Shown piece by piece: positions 33,735-42,612 of a DNA stretch of 47,963 nt. Both the position numbers and the translations under genes were made by a program. Every line of letters begins with the position of its first letter. The first letter of the stretch is position 1. This DNA comes from Herpetosiphonaceae bacterium. GTDB lineage: Bacteria; Chloroflexota; Chloroflexia; Chloroflexales; Kallotenuaceae. The notes below the pieces were generated by a model that did not search any database, was not told where the DNA came from, and saw only the letters and a program-made list of their open reading frames with translations. The stretch lies in the NCBI GenBank assembly GCA_013821605.1, contig JACDGP010000031.1, positions 1 to 47,963 on the forward strand, written 5' to 3'.

Positions 33735-34397
33735 TCACCGTGACGTTGCAATTGCGTCAAGATCGATGCCGGTGATGCCACGCAACACTTCGTGGTCGTG
33801 ATATTCCTGTGCTGAGCTGAGCAGGGTGAGTGTTGCCAGGGTTGCCTGCACCGTCTCCTCATACTCGGCACTCAGGCCAAGATTACTTGCCAGGGTATCT
33901 TCGATCTGGAACCGGAAATACTGGAGGTTGTTCATAAAATTCCGCACAGCATCATTCACTGTCTGCATTGTTGCGCGCATGGCGACCAGTTGTGCTTTCG
34001 CCTTGTCAGCCTCTTTGATCGCAGTCAGATCGGCCTGAATACCGACGAAATGCGTTGCCACTCCAGCCGTATCGTAAATTGGTACGATCGCCAGTCGGTT
34101 CCAAAAAGGCGTGCCATCCTTGCGGTAGTTCATAAATTCGACTACGCACCGTTCGTGCGCGACCAACGCATCTTTGATCGTCCGCACCACCTCCCGATCT
34201 GTGCCCGGACCTTGCAGAAAGCGGCAGTTGTAACCGATGGTCTCCTCTGGCGAGTAGCCGGTCATTTCGTAAAAGGCGGGGTTAGCATAAATCAAAGGAT
34301 TGTCAGGCTGGCGCTCATCCGAGATCGTAATGCCTTCAGTGGTACTATGCATTCCCTGCTCGAGTACCCGTAAGAGTTCCTCGTTTAGAACTGTCAT
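33735..34397 (-). CDS. LOV-domain blue-light photoreceptor (PAS) with helical effector
   Basis: 220 residues. Residues 15-130 form a PAS/LOV domain with IYANPAFYEMTGYSPEE and the diagnostic flavin-adduct motif NCRFLQG, placing the photoactive cysteine at C58. RKDGTPFWNRLAIVPI and FVGIQADLT complete the core. The C-terminal region (140-215) is helical, resembling a dimerisation/coiled-coil domain, but I see no kinase ATPase domain or HTH. So it may signal through protein contacts or be a degenerate kinase. AAGGGG precedes the ATG. Convergent with the hydrolase gene. Confidence 0.9.
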   Translation of the reverse strand: MTVLNEELLRVLEQGMHSTTEGITISDERQPDNPLIYANPAFYEMTGYSPEETIGYNCRFLQGPGTDREVVRTIKDALVAHERCVVEFMNYRKDGTPFWNRLAIVPIYDTAGVATHFVGIQADLTAIKEADKAKAQLVAMRATMQTVNDAVRNFMNNLQYFRFQIEDTLASNLGLSAEYEETVQATLATLTLLSSAQEYHDHEVLRGITGIDLDAIATSR

Positions 34398-34621
34398 TCA
34401 AAACCCCTTTTCTCTCGCTGCCAGAACGAGGTGAGGATCCCACCCAACAGCATGGGTATACAGTAGCTAGCCATCAACGGGAACGCTATAAATGATCCGT
34501 CCGGTTCTTGATGCTCTAAAAGGACCAAGGCAGCTTGGTCTACATTGACCGTTCAAGTGTGGTAGTGGCTTGCACGACTTCACACCGGTCAAGTAGCATA
34601 ACGATAAACGGGGAGTAAACT

Positions 34622-35719
34622 GTGGTGATGAGTCGCGTCCTAACCCTGCGTGAATTGAATCGGGCGACACTTGCCCGCCAACTGCTCCTTGAGCGTGCGT
34701 CACTGCCCGTCCCTGCCGCCATTGAGCGCTTGGCCGGCTTACAAGCACAACAAGCTTCGGCCCCCTACATCGGTTTGTGGGCGCGCTTACGTGACTTCCG
34801 CCGTGACGACCTAGCGCAATTAATCGCGGATCGGGTCATCATCAAGGCCACCTCAATGCGCGGCACACTCCATCTCATGACTGCCGAGGATTATCTGTTG
34901 TTGCGCGCGACCATCCAGTCCGCCTTGACAAGTGGCTTCGAGGCGGTGACCAAGGGGCGTGCCATGGGCTTCACAATCAATGATCTCCTCGCGGTCGCAC
35001 GAGACTATATCGCTGCACAACCGCGCACCTTCGCTGAGATCAGCACGATGCTCTCCGAATGGATGCCAGCTGCCGATCTCGGCGCTCTACGCTACGGCGT
35101 GCGGACGCATCTGCCACTTGTCCAGGTACCGGTTAGTAGTGGCTGGAGCTATCCAGGCAATCCTCAGTGGACGCTGGCCGAAACCTGGCTCGACCAGCCC
35201 GTGCCTACCGAGCAACATCTTGGGTCCTTGATCGTTCGTTACCTGGCAGCCTTCGGCCCGGCAAGCGTCACCGATATACAAACCTGGTCAGGGTTGCCGA
35301 AGCTCAAGGATGCTGTTGCCGAAGCCGGCCTATGTACTTATCGTGACGAGCAGGGCCGAGCACTGTTCGATCTGCCTGATCTGCCGATCCCTGCACCCGA
35401 TACCCCCGCACCGGTCCGTTTCCTCCCCGAATACGATAACCTGCTCTTGTCGCATGCCAAGCGCACGCGCGTCGTCGCCGACGTCCATCGCCCCAAAGTC
35501 TTTCTGCCCGGTCTACGTGTAGCTGCTACTATCCTTGTCGATGGCTTCGTGCGCGGCGCCTGGAAGATCGAGAAAACGAAAAGCATGGCGACACTCGTGA
35601 TTGAGCCCTTTGAGCCGCTGACTCCACAGCAACGCGAGGAGCTAACCACAGAAGGAGAACGCCTCCTCCAGTTCGTTGAGCCCGATGCACGAGCACACGA
35701 AGTGCGCTTCGCAGATTAA
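34622..35719 (+). CDS. Winged-helix DNA-binding domain-containing protein (YcaQ/AlkX-like)
   Basis: 365 residues; starts at GTG 34622 (GGGGAG six bases upstream) or ATG 34628. The order LTLRELNRATLARQLLLER, IERLAGLQAQQASAPYIGLW and MRGTLHLM matches the winged-helix family related to AlkX/AlkZ glycosylases that unhook DNA crosslinks. The characteristic QxQ-type residues appear as LQAQQ. Function in this subgroup is unproven; DNA binding or base excision is a reasonable guess. Confidence 0.85.
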   Translation: MVMSRVLTLRELNRATLARQLLLERASLPVPAAIERLAGLQAQQASAPYIGLWARLRDFRRDDLAQLIADRVIIKATSMRGTLHLMTAEDYLLLRATIQSALTSGFEAVTKGRAMGFTINDLLAVARDYIAAQPRTFAEISTMLSEWMPAADLGALRYGVRTHLPLVQVPVSSGWSYPGNPQWTLAETWLDQPVPTEQHLGSLIVRYLAAFGPASVTDIQTWSGLPKLKDAVAEAGLCTYRDEQGRALFDLPDLPIPAPDTPAPVRFLPEYDNLLLSHAKRTRVVADVHRPKVFLPGLRVAATILVDGFVRGAWKIEKTKSMATLVIEPFEPLTPQQREELTTEGERLLQFVEPDARAHEVRFAD

Positions 35720-35931
35720 GCGGCCCAGCCATCCTCCCGCCAAAGTCTGGCGCTATGTCATCCTTCACATACTGACCAACGCTTATCCAAAATACTACAC
35801 CACGTTAATAAATACGCAGTATGCTTGCGGCTACGAGGGGCATGTCTGTAGGTGTCGAGGCGGTCGTATGCGGGGTCAGCCCTGCGGCATCAGCCAACAT
35901 CTGCAATCATGCTTACACCAGGAGGTGGACT

Positions 35932-36321
35932 ATGGAACGCCAAGGAACGCAACAGGTTAGGGATGTGATGACCCGTGACGTCGAGACGATTGAGCCCGAT
36001 GCCACACTGCAAGACGCGGCTCAAATGATGGAGGCGCTGGATGTGGGCCCGCTGCCGGTCGTCGAGGACGGCTTGGTAGTTGGCATGCTGACCGACCGCG
36101 ATGTGATCGCTCGCTCTGTTGGTGATGCACGTGACCCGCAGACGACGACGGTTCGGGACATCATGACGACTGACGTCGTCTCTTGCTTCGAGGACGATGA
36201 TGTCACGGAGGCCGCCCATCTCATGCAGCAGGAGCAACTCAAGCGCTTGGTCGTGCTCAATAAGGACCAGGAACTTGTGGGCATCGTCTCGCTCGCCGAC
36301 TTGCCGGTGAGCGGCGTCTGA
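35932..36321 (+). CDS. CBS-domain pair protein
   Basis: 129 residues from ATG 35932, which has a near-perfect AGGAGGTGG; longer in-frame starts lack one. Two CBS motifs: VRDVMTRDVETIEPDATLQD through VVGMLTDRDV, and VRDIMTTDVVSCFEDDDVTE through LVGIVSLADL. Tandem CBS proteins bind adenine nucleotides and sense energy state or regulate partners. Stand-alone unit followed by an intrinsic terminator. Confidence 0.93.
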   Translation: MERQGTQQVRDVMTRDVETIEPDATLQDAAQMMEALDVGPLPVVEDGLVVGMLTDRDVIARSVGDARDPQTTTVRDIMTTDVVSCFEDDDVTEAAHLMQQEQLKRLVVLNKDQELVGIVSLADLPVSGV

Positions 36322-36365
36322 CACGGACGGCTGTGGGATTAACACCCATATACATAATCCGCATA

Positions 36366-36393
36366 GGCCGTATCAGCACGATACGGCCTTTCT
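36366..36393 (+). terminator. Intrinsic terminator after the CBS gene
   Basis: GGCCGTATC and GATACGGCC form a 9-bp stem with a five-base loop, followed by TTTCT. Confidence 0.8.
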
Positions 36394-36540
36394 CATCTTC
36401 GGCCCTCTACCAGAGAAGCTCCTCGTCTCTCATTCACAGCCTTGCCCGGCTAGTGTATGCTATAGAAACAGTCGGACCCGTCTAGCCCATATTCTACCTA
36501 CCTCATCGGTAGGATCGCAGAACTCTTTATGGAGGTCAGG

Positions 36541-36963
36541 ATGAACGAGTTTGGTCAAGGGGCTCCTCCCGTCTCTACCTTGGTAGCCATTCGGGCAGCG
36601 GCCCATGCGGAGGGTGATCCGCCCTATGAGCGGGTCGTGTGGGAATTCAGCGGCCCCGTGCCCCTCATCAACGTCCAATATGTCACGCAACTACTGGGTG
36701 GTGGATCGGGCTTGCCGGTCCCCATCACTGGCAATGCCATTCTGGAAGTCACGATGACACCAGCGCAAGCCCACGACGATCAGGGCCAAGCCACCGCTCC
36801 CGCGCAGGTTAACTTCAACTTGCCCAACCTCAAGCAAGTCGTCAGCGGCAGCGATTTTGAAGGCGTCCTCAGTTATGGTGTCGGCCTCGACCACAAGACC
36901 GAGATCCGCGTCATTACCTTGGCGGGTGCCAGCCGGGTCGTGATTGACTTTTTGAATCCCTAG
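36541..36963 (+). CDS. AMIN-like domain protein
   Basis: 140 residues; ATG 36541 has GGAGG five bases upstream. Strand-rich protein with VVWEFSGPVPLINVQYV, LEVTMTPAQAHDD, FEGVLSYGVGLD and FRVI-like endings (IRVITLAGASRVVIDF). The pattern matches the AMIN-like domain found in actinobacterial and Chloroflexota surface proteins, possibly binding cell-wall polymers. No signal peptide is visible here, which is odd for that role. Confidence 0.65.
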   Translation: MNEFGQGAPPVSTLVAIRAAAHAEGDPPYERVVWEFSGPVPLINVQYVTQLLGGGSGLPVPITGNAILEVTMTPAQAHDDQGQATAPAQVNFNLPNLKQVVSGSDFEGVLSYGVGLDHKTEIRVITLAGASRVVIDFLNP

Positions 36964-37010
36964 TCCTAGCTATAGCAGTCGTTCAACGCACGTATCATGT
37001 AGTCGTTTAT

Positions 37011-37033
37011 GGAGCAGCTTGACCTGCTGCTCC
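37011..37033. other. Hairpin between convergent genes
   Basis: GGAGCAGC and GCTGCTCC form an 8-bp stem with a seven-base loop in the gap between the AMIN-like and PhyH-like genes. It lacks a T tract on either strand, so terminator function is uncertain. Confidence 0.4.
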
Positions 37034-37064
37034 ACCACCTTCCGACGTCACTTAGGTACCCTTC

Positions 37065-37895
37065 TCAACTGACTTCGGCTACAATCGCCTGCCCCGTCTT
37101 CACCGGCGCGATGGGCTGTAAAATCTTGCGGCGCTCTGGTGTCAATCGTTCGAGCAACTCCTCCGAGTACTGGTAGCCGAAGCGTGTAGCGCCCCAGATT
37201 GGGCCATAGCGGTAGATCGTGACGCGGCGCTCGCCCGCATTCGTCCGGCTGCTGCCACCATGCATCAAGCCATCCACGAAGAGTAGCGCATCGCCTTTTG
37301 CCATGTGCAGTTCGACCGCCCCTTCCAGCACGTCCATCCGCTCAAGCTTGGCATAGTCCCCTGCATTGGGGTGCGGGAAGTTCGACTTATGGCTGCCCGG
37401 GATCACCATCGTGCCGCCGTCGCCCGCTCCAATATCGGTCAGGGCCAGAATAATGTTGACTTGCCCGCAGCGAAAGACTCCATGATTATAATGGTAGGCT
37501 CCCCGTAACGCCCCTTGATACCCGCCTGAGTGGACCGGGTGATGTCCGCCCGAGCGTCGCACCGACAAGATACACTCATCGATAAAGACTCCCTTGACAT
37601 ACGACTGCTCCTCGCCCGCATAGTGGCGCACATAGTCGATCCAGCCCGGATGGTCGATCAAACGCTCGAAGGGTGCTCCGGCCTCGACACAATTATGTAG
37701 TTCGAAGCCGGTAGCGGCGTTATAGTCGCGCCGCTGTGCGTTACCGTACCACTCCCCGCGTTCCAGTGGCGGCACCTCGTCGATTGCCTGGTTGAGGTCG
37801 TCTACCAACGCCGGCTCGACCGCCTGCTTCAAGATTAAGTATCCCCGCAGATCGAAAAGAAAGTCATCCAGCGCAGTTGGCTGTCTCTGCTCCAT
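37065..37895 (-). CDS. Phytanoyl-CoA dioxygenase (PhyH) family protein
   Basis: 276 residues, Fe(II)/2-oxoglutarate-dependent oxygenase fold. The N-terminus FLFDLRGYLILKQAVEP is typical; the core includes YHYNHGVFRCGQVNIILALT, DGGTMVIPGSHKSNFPHPN and the distal HGGSSRTNAGERRVTIYRY, where the last His and Arg would bind iron and 2-oxoglutarate. Substrate unknown; relatives hydroxylate lipids, ectoine or small metabolites. AAGGAG lies nine bases before the ATG. Single gene. Confidence 0.9.
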   Translation of the reverse strand: MEQRQPTALDDFLFDLRGYLILKQAVEPALVDDLNQAIDEVPPLERGEWYGNAQRRDYNAATGFELHNCVEAGAPFERLIDHPGWIDYVRHYAGEEQSYVKGVFIDECILSVRRSGGHHPVHSGGYQGALRGAYHYNHGVFRCGQVNIILALTDIGAGDGGTMVIPGSHKSNFPHPNAGDYAKLERMDVLEGAVELHMAKGDALLFVDGLMHGGSSRTNAGERRVTIYRYGPIWGATRFGYQYSEELLERLTPERRKILQPIAPVKTGQAIVAEVS

Positions 37896-38008
37896 TGCAC
37901 ACTGCTCCTTTGTCGTGACCGTGAGTATAGCGCATCACCACTGAGTGCTTCCGGTTATCGCTCGTTGCCTGCTCTCGCTATAATGGTGTTTACCATAAGG
38001 AGGTTTCG

Positions 38009-38986
38009 ATGACGACCCGACATCTCGTTGACCCAGAGATCGCAGCGGTGCTCGACGTATTCCCTGGCCTCGAATTCACGCAGGAGGCCTTGCCCCAGAT
38101 CCGCACTGATATGGCCGAGATGAATGCTCAAATGGCAGCGGGGTTGCCCACCTTCCCCGACATCGACGTGACCGAGCGCCATGTGCCGGGTCCGGAGGGT
38201 GCACCCGAGGTTAGCGTGCTCGTATACCTACCAAAAAGTGCGCCGCGCCCGTTGCCGGCACTCCTGTGGATTCATGGTGGTGGCTATATCATCGGAAGTG
38301 CCAAACAGGATGATATCCAAGTCAAGAATATCGTCACTGCGGTTGGGTGTGCTGCCGTCTCGGTCGACTACCGCCTCGCACCCGAGACGCCATTCCCCGG
38401 TCCGGTTGAAGACTGCTACGCGGCGCTGAAGTGGCTACACGCCCACGCTGCCGAACTCGGTGTGGACGCCGGGCGGATCGCCATCGGCGGAGCCAGCGCC
38501 GGCGGCGGTTTAGCCGCAGGACTAGGCCTGCTCACCCGCGATCGTGGTGAAGTGCCACTCGCCTTCCAGTTGCTGATCTACCCCATGCTCGACGACCGCA
38601 CCGTCAGCACCTCCGACCCGCACCCCTACGCTGGCGAGTTCATCTGGACCGCTGACTCTAATCACTTCGGCTGGCAAGCCTTGCTTGATCAGGCACCGGG
38701 CGGTCCTGATATATCGCCCTATGCAGCAGCGGCCCGTGCCGAGCATCTCGCCGGCCTGCCCCCCACCTACCTGACGGTAGGCGCGCTTGATCTCTTCTTG
38801 GAAGAGGACCTCGAATATGCGCGACGGCTCATGCGCGAAGGCGTGCCAACCGAACTCCACGTCTACCCTGGTGCCTTCCATGGCTTCAATCTGGCCGCTG
38901 ATGCCATGGTGACCAAGGCATTCGACCGTGACGCCATGGACGCACTCCGCCGCGCCCTAAAGCCACGGACTGCCGCTCTCGCCTAA
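38009..38986 (+). CDS. Alpha/beta hydrolase of the hormone-sensitive-lipase (HSL) family
   Basis: 325 residues with an ideal AAGGAGG before the ATG. The HGGGY oxyanion motif (89-93) is diagnostic of HSL-type esterases. The catalytic triad is S163 (GASAGG), D261 (GALDLF) and H291 (FHGFNL). Likely hydrolyses short-chain acyl esters in the cytoplasm. A TATAAT lies about 30 bases upstream (near 37979). Confidence 0.93.
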   Translation: MTTRHLVDPEIAAVLDVFPGLEFTQEALPQIRTDMAEMNAQMAAGLPTFPDIDVTERHVPGPEGAPEVSVLVYLPKSAPRPLPALLWIHGGGYIIGSAKQDDIQVKNIVTAVGCAAVSVDYRLAPETPFPGPVEDCYAALKWLHAHAAELGVDAGRIAIGGASAGGGLAAGLGLLTRDRGEVPLAFQLLIYPMLDDRTVSTSDPHPYAGEFIWTADSNHFGWQALLDQAPGGPDISPYAAAARAEHLAGLPPTYLTVGALDLFLEEDLEYARRLMREGVPTELHVYPGAFHGFNLAADAMVTKAFDRDAMDALRRALKPRTAALA

Positions 38987-39002
38987 GCCATTTCGGGTCT
39001 AC

Positions 39003-39038
39003 AAACCGGTCGTGCCAGCACACTGACACGACCGGTTT
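39003..39038. terminator. Bidirectional intrinsic terminator
   Basis: AAACCGGTCGTG and CACGACCGGTTT form a 12-bp perfect stem with a 12-base loop; A and T runs flank both sides. It separates the convergent HSL-esterase and MDMPI-like genes. Confidence 0.8.
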
Positions 39039-39050
39039 CACTCCTCCCTA

Positions 39051-39881
39051 TCAAGCAATCACGGATACCATCTCCAGGGCCTTCATTCCTAGCTCTTGAT
39101 TGCCGCTCATCATCGCCGCTCCTGCCGCTTCCGCTGCACCGATCCCTTTCGTGAACAAGCGCCATGCCACATCTTGTGGCAGGACCACAGCTGCATCGGG
39201 CCCGCCCGGCACACCGACGTAGAGGTGCCACGCGCCCTGCTCATGTTGCACCGACCATGTGCCACCGGCATCTCCGGTCAGTGTGAGCGTAATACACGTC
39301 CCTTCTGGTGCCTCAACGGCTCGATAGGTATGTGGCAGCGCGCGTACGAACGTATCGAGTACCGGTGCAAAGAAGTGTGGTTGCATCAGGCCCGGTCGAC
39401 CAACGGCATCACGGATCTGCTGCTGGTGATGCCAGCGTTCTGTATATTCACGTGCCAGATCAAACCAGACTGGTGCTGGCTCAGTTCCGGCCCAGCTAAC
39501 AGGACCACCCAGGGCATAAGGATCAAGTGAACGGAAATAATCACAAACGTGGGTACCCGCGAACCGGAGGAGTTCACACATCAGTTGCGGGCTGATCCGC
39601 TTGGTTGCACCCACCCAGCGCTCATTCAAGTCATTGACCAGTGCCACCAGACTCAGCCAATCTGTGATTGCTCCACCGGGCGTAGCATATCCGTCGCGCC
39701 CTCGCGACAGGATCCCAATATCACCGCCCAACAGGTGTGACGCAAGCTCCTTCACCGACCACGGTCGGCAAGCAGTTGGTGCCTCCCACTCCGCTGGCGC
39801 AAGCTCAGATAGCAGCCCCAGCAACGCATCCAGCATCGGGGCAAAGCGATCAACCATCAGGATTGGCTGCGGCTGGTGCAT
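39051..39881 (-). CDS. Maleylpyruvate isomerase-like (MDMPI, DinB superfamily) protein
   Basis: 276 residues. The N-terminal four-helix bundle has conserved metal-site histidines in SVKELASHLLGGD and ERWHHQQQIRDAVG, as in mycothiol-dependent maleylpyruvate isomerase. The C-terminal domain (about 175-276) is SCP-2-like (LTLTGDAGGTWSVQHEQGAW). The family is thiol- or metal-dependent; actual substrate unknown. Strong SD GGAGGG. Confidence 0.85.
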   Translation of the reverse strand: MHQPQPILMVDRFAPMLDALLGLLSELAPAEWEAPTACRPWSVKELASHLLGGDIGILSRGRDGYATPGGAITDWLSLVALVNDLNERWVGATKRISPQLMCELLRFAGTHVCDYFRSLDPYALGGPVSWAGTEPAPVWFDLAREYTERWHHQQQIRDAVGRPGLMQPHFFAPVLDTFVRALPHTYRAVEAPEGTCITLTLTGDAGGTWSVQHEQGAWHLYVGVPGGPDAAVVLPQDVAWRLFTKGIGAAEAAGAAMMSGNQELGMKALEMVSVIA

Positions 39882-39934
39882 GCTGTCCCTCCATTCTCCC
39901 TTTATTCGGTATCCTCATCATCGTTCGGTCGGTG

Positions 39935-40261
39935 CTACGGAGTCAATCCCAACTGGACCTTTATGGCGTGCTCAATCTGCAGCATATCGGCCTGTGAGAT
40001 TCGACCAGCCATATTCGACAGACGTAATGTACTGACCGTAGTTAGCTGGTCAGCTAACGCCTTGACCTGTCTACCATTTAGCATGACAAACGCTTCACTT
40101 GGATACAACCGACCGGTATTGGTCGTCAGCGGTACGACTTGCACTCGGTTCAGAAACTTGTTGGAGGCATCATTACTCACAATGATCGCAGGACGTTGCT
40201 TCCGGATTTCGCCACCGACCGATGGATCGAAGTTGACCCACCACACCTCAGCGCGGTTCAT
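39935..40261 (-). CDS. MazF/PemK-family endoribonuclease toxin
   Basis: 108 residues from ATG 40261, which overlaps the antitoxin gene by 14 bases. Typical features are [20 protein letters not shown] (strand with catalytic Arg region), [21 protein letters not shown] and [13 protein letters not shown]. MazF toxins cleave mRNA at short sequences when the antitoxin is degraded. SD GGGGA lies within the antitoxin 3' end, giving translational coupling. Confidence 0.92.
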   Translation of the reverse strand: MNRAEVWWVNFDPSVGGEIRKQRPAIIVSNDASNKFLNRVQVVPLTTNTGRLYPSEAFVMLNGRQVKALADQLTTVSTLRLSNMAGRISQADMLQIEHAIKVQLGLTP

Positions 40262-40478
40262 CAGCAACATCCCCAATCGTCGCCTCGGCCCACTCCAACG
40301 CTTCGCTCTCACGCGCCTCGTCTGCTGCCATCTGTTGGTAGGCCGCTGCTAGTTCTGCACCAACCACATGTGGACGGACAAGTGCCTCAATGAACTTGCT
40401 AATATTGCGTCGCCCGACTACTGCATGCAATCCTTCATATACTTGCTCATCGAGCGTAATCGTCAACTTCTTCTGCAT
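40248..40478 (-). CDS. Antitoxin partner of the MazF-like toxin
   Basis: 76 residues from ATG 40478 with AGGA seven bases upstream. N-terminus [20 protein letters not shown] followed by [13 protein letters not shown] is a ribbon-helix-helix DNA-binding domain; the acidic C-terminal tail ([18 protein letters not shown]) would bind and neutralise the toxin. Gene order antitoxin then toxin with overlap is standard. Autorepression via the palindrome at 40495-40509 is likely. Confidence 0.87.
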   Translation of the reverse strand: MQKKLTITLDEQVYEGLHAVVGRRNISKFIEALVRPHVVGAELAAAYQQMAADEARESEALEWAEATIGDVADEPR

Positions 40479-40494
40479 CACTGCTTCCTGTTAC

Positions 40495-40509
40495 ACGTAT
40501 AGTATACGT
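40495..40509. promoter_or_regulatory. Palindromic operator of the toxin-antitoxin operon
   Basis: ACGTATA-G-TATACGT is a perfect 15-base palindrome 17 bases upstream of the antitoxin ATG, overlapping possible -10 boxes (TATACT, TATAAT). RHH antitoxins typically bind such sites. Confidence 0.65.
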
Positions 40510-41058
40510 ATTATAATGCATATTGACCGGATGTCGTACTACGCCGATCACATCAAGCTTTGCACCGTTATCTGCAACAACACGCCCCCGGTCAATATCG
40601 ACCAGGGGCGGAGCGTAAAGATCGGACCAGAAGAGTTAGCCGGCGACGAAGCCGTTCTGAACAGCAACTGCCGAGGTAAGGGAGGTGGTAGGGCTATGGG
40701 ACTGCCGGTGACATCCTCTTGAGCACCAATCATAGGCTACAGTCGGCCGTGTGGGGATTGTGTGGAACGCACCGACTAGTCCGAGGCTGCACAGCACCAG
40801 TAGGAGTGCTCGCCGTTTGGCTGTGAAACATAAACCCAACAAAGTCATGAAGGTTAATCCTCCGCTTATGGCTGATAATGAGGTCATGAGTGGCTGTATC
40901 GGCGCATTCTACAAATGCTAGTGACCAGTACATCTCGTGACCTACAAAGCATACCGGCCCCACAGCGGCACACAAGGCTACGGAAGTCCTACCTCATTAG
41001 GGGGCATGCACAGTGCTATGATCCGTGCTATGTGCCCCTGCCTCTTGCCTATAACCAT
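40510..41058. other. Gap of about 550 bases without a supportable gene
   Basis: A hairpin (GCCCC and GGTC with GACC and GGGGC, 40584-40609) is visible. A minus-strand ORF at 40636-40887 encodes two hydrophobic stretches (ISGGLTFMTLLGLCF; LLLVLCSLGLVGAFHTI) but has no SD and a degenerate C-terminus. It might be a remnant of a C-terminal membrane-anchor region. Nothing else is convincing. Confidence 0.4.
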
Positions 41059-41844
41059 TCAGCTTGTAGCACTCGTGTAGCGTCTGAGGCCCAGATTCCA
41101 CACGGTTCGTACAATCATAACCGCGCCCAGCCCCACCAACAGCCCAAATACCAGCAGCGGCAGGCTCGTTCCATGCGTAAGGGCCCGTGCCGGCAGCGTC
41201 GAGATGAATGCGACGGGCAGCACGTAAGTCAGGACGAAACGGATCGGCGGCTGGTAGATGCTCACCGGATAACGCCCGAACTGCCACAGTGCACCATACA
41301 CAACGTCCAGATCGATTCCCGGAGCCCACAATGCTACGCTCGCCACCAGCACCCGTGAAGCCCACATCACTGCTATCCCTAGCATGAGCATCAGCAGCCA
41401 CCCGACGGAGTTCCATAGTGTGACCGCAGTCCCCATAGTGACCAGCCCCACAGCCACCACCACCAGCCCCAGCATCACCTGTGATAATTCCAGCGGCGCA
41501 CAACTCCCCAGGCTCGCGAGAAACAGACTGGAGATCGGCTTCAGCAGAATGTCATCGAGTTTCCCGCTCTTCACCTGCCCGGCGAACCACATCACATTCG
41601 GTTCGATAAAGGTTGCGAGGACGCCGCTCACGATCTGGTATGTTCCGAGTAACACGATCACGTCTCCCAGTCTCCATCCACCCAGCGTTTGAGTCTGGCT
41701 ATAGACGATCCCCAAGGCCGCCAATCCCGCGCCCAGTCCTGTCGCTGTCATCAACATCTGGAAGATGAGGTTGGCTCGGAACGCTAGACTACGACGCACT
41801 GAAACGGAGCAGATGGCCACAAACACCCGGAGCAATTTCACCAT
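41059..41844 (-). CDS. ABC-2 type exporter permease, second membrane subunit
   Basis: 261 residues with about six hydrophobic helices; PF06182-like ABC-2 permease. Features FRANLIFQMLMTATGLGAG, NVMWFAGQVKSGKLDDILLKP and RYPVSIYQPPIRFVLTYVLP are typical of the DUF990/ABC-2 pairs that accompany NatA/DrrA-like ATPases. Forms a heterodimeric channel with the preceding gene, which ends directly before its start (no gap). Substrate unknown. Confidence 0.9.
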   Translation of the reverse strand: MVKLLRVFVAICSVSVRRSLAFRANLIFQMLMTATGLGAGLAALGIVYSQTQTLGGWRLGDVIVLLGTYQIVSGVLATFIEPNVMWFAGQVKSGKLDDILLKPISSLFLASLGSCAPLELSQVMLGLVVVAVGLVTMGTAVTLWNSVGWLLMLMLGIAVMWASRVLVASVALWAPGIDLDVVYGALWQFGRYPVSIYQPPIRFVLTYVLPVAFISTLPARALTHGTSLPLLVFGLLVGLGAVMIVRTVWNLGLRRYTSATS

Positions 41845-42612
41845 CTAGCCCCCCACTGCCGTGTATCGTCGCACGCCTCTTCGCCATCCTATGATCGCGG
41901 CCAACGCTAAGACGGGCAGCCAGATACACTGCCATGCGTATCCCTGGACGATCTGCGCGCCATTGAGACTGCCGGCCGCAATCTCCGCTGGTAAGCCCAG
42001 CATCGCCCTGAACGGCAGTGCCTCGCCTACCGCCCGCAGCTGCTCTGGAAACAGCATGACCGGGGCGGCCGTGCCACCCAGCAGGAAGATCAAGCTCTCG
42101 CCGAAGCCTACCACGCCATGCGCCTGCTGCATCCAGAATGCTGACAGCGCCAGCAGATAGGTGAAGAGAAAGCGTAGCGCCGCCGCGAGCACCACCGCCG
42201 GGATCGCTAGCAGCACGAGACGGAGCTCGAAGGACAATGGTGCAATCAACCCTGCAACGATGATGATCGGCAGCCCCACCAACAGGTGCCAGATCCGGAG
42301 TGCCAGGTTTGTGCCGAGCGTGGTAATCACCACCGGCTGCGGCTTCAGCAACTCGTGGCTCACCTCGCCCGAGTAGATCCCATTCGCGAAGGTATGGTGT
42401 TCATACGAGACCGTCATCAGTTGCACGACGAGCAGCGCCACATAGTAGGTCGAGATGCCCGTCCTCCCTGGCAGCGCTGCCGACCAGACCGCGAGACCGA
42501 GCAGCGGCGTCACCGCTTGGTTAATGACCATCGTGATCAGAAAGGCCCGCCATGCCATCCATTGCAAAAACTCGCGCCATGTATTGATTGCGAGCAACTG
42601 TATCAAGCGCAT
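41845..42612 (-). CDS. ABC-2 type exporter permease, first membrane subunit
   Basis: 255 residues from ATG 42612, which overlaps the ATPase stop by 10 bases; longer in-frame starts lie inside the ATPase gene and give a Gly-rich non-homologous extension. Membrane helices about 20-50, 55-80, 105-130, 140-165, 170-190 and 225-245. Contains YSGEVSHELLKPQPVVI, the conserved coupling region of this permease family, analogous to GKLDDILLKP in its partner. Confidence 0.9.
   Translation of the reverse strand: MRLIQLLAINTWREFLQWMAWRAFLITMVINQAVTPLLGLAVWSAALPGRTGISTYYVALLVVQLMTVSYEHHTFANGIYSGEVSHELLKPQPVVITTLGTNLALRIWHLLVGLPIIIVAGLIAPLSFELRLVLLAIPAVVLAAALRFLFTYLLALSAFWMQQAHGVVGFGESLIFLLGGTAAPVMLFPEQLRAVGEALPFRAMLGLPAEIAAGSLNGAQIVQGYAWQCIWLPVLALAAIIGWRRGVRRYTAVGG

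Noticed and set aside
40636-40887. 83-codon hydrophobic ORF
   Set aside because: No SD, and the C-terminal half is not protein-like; kept only as a note in the gap description.
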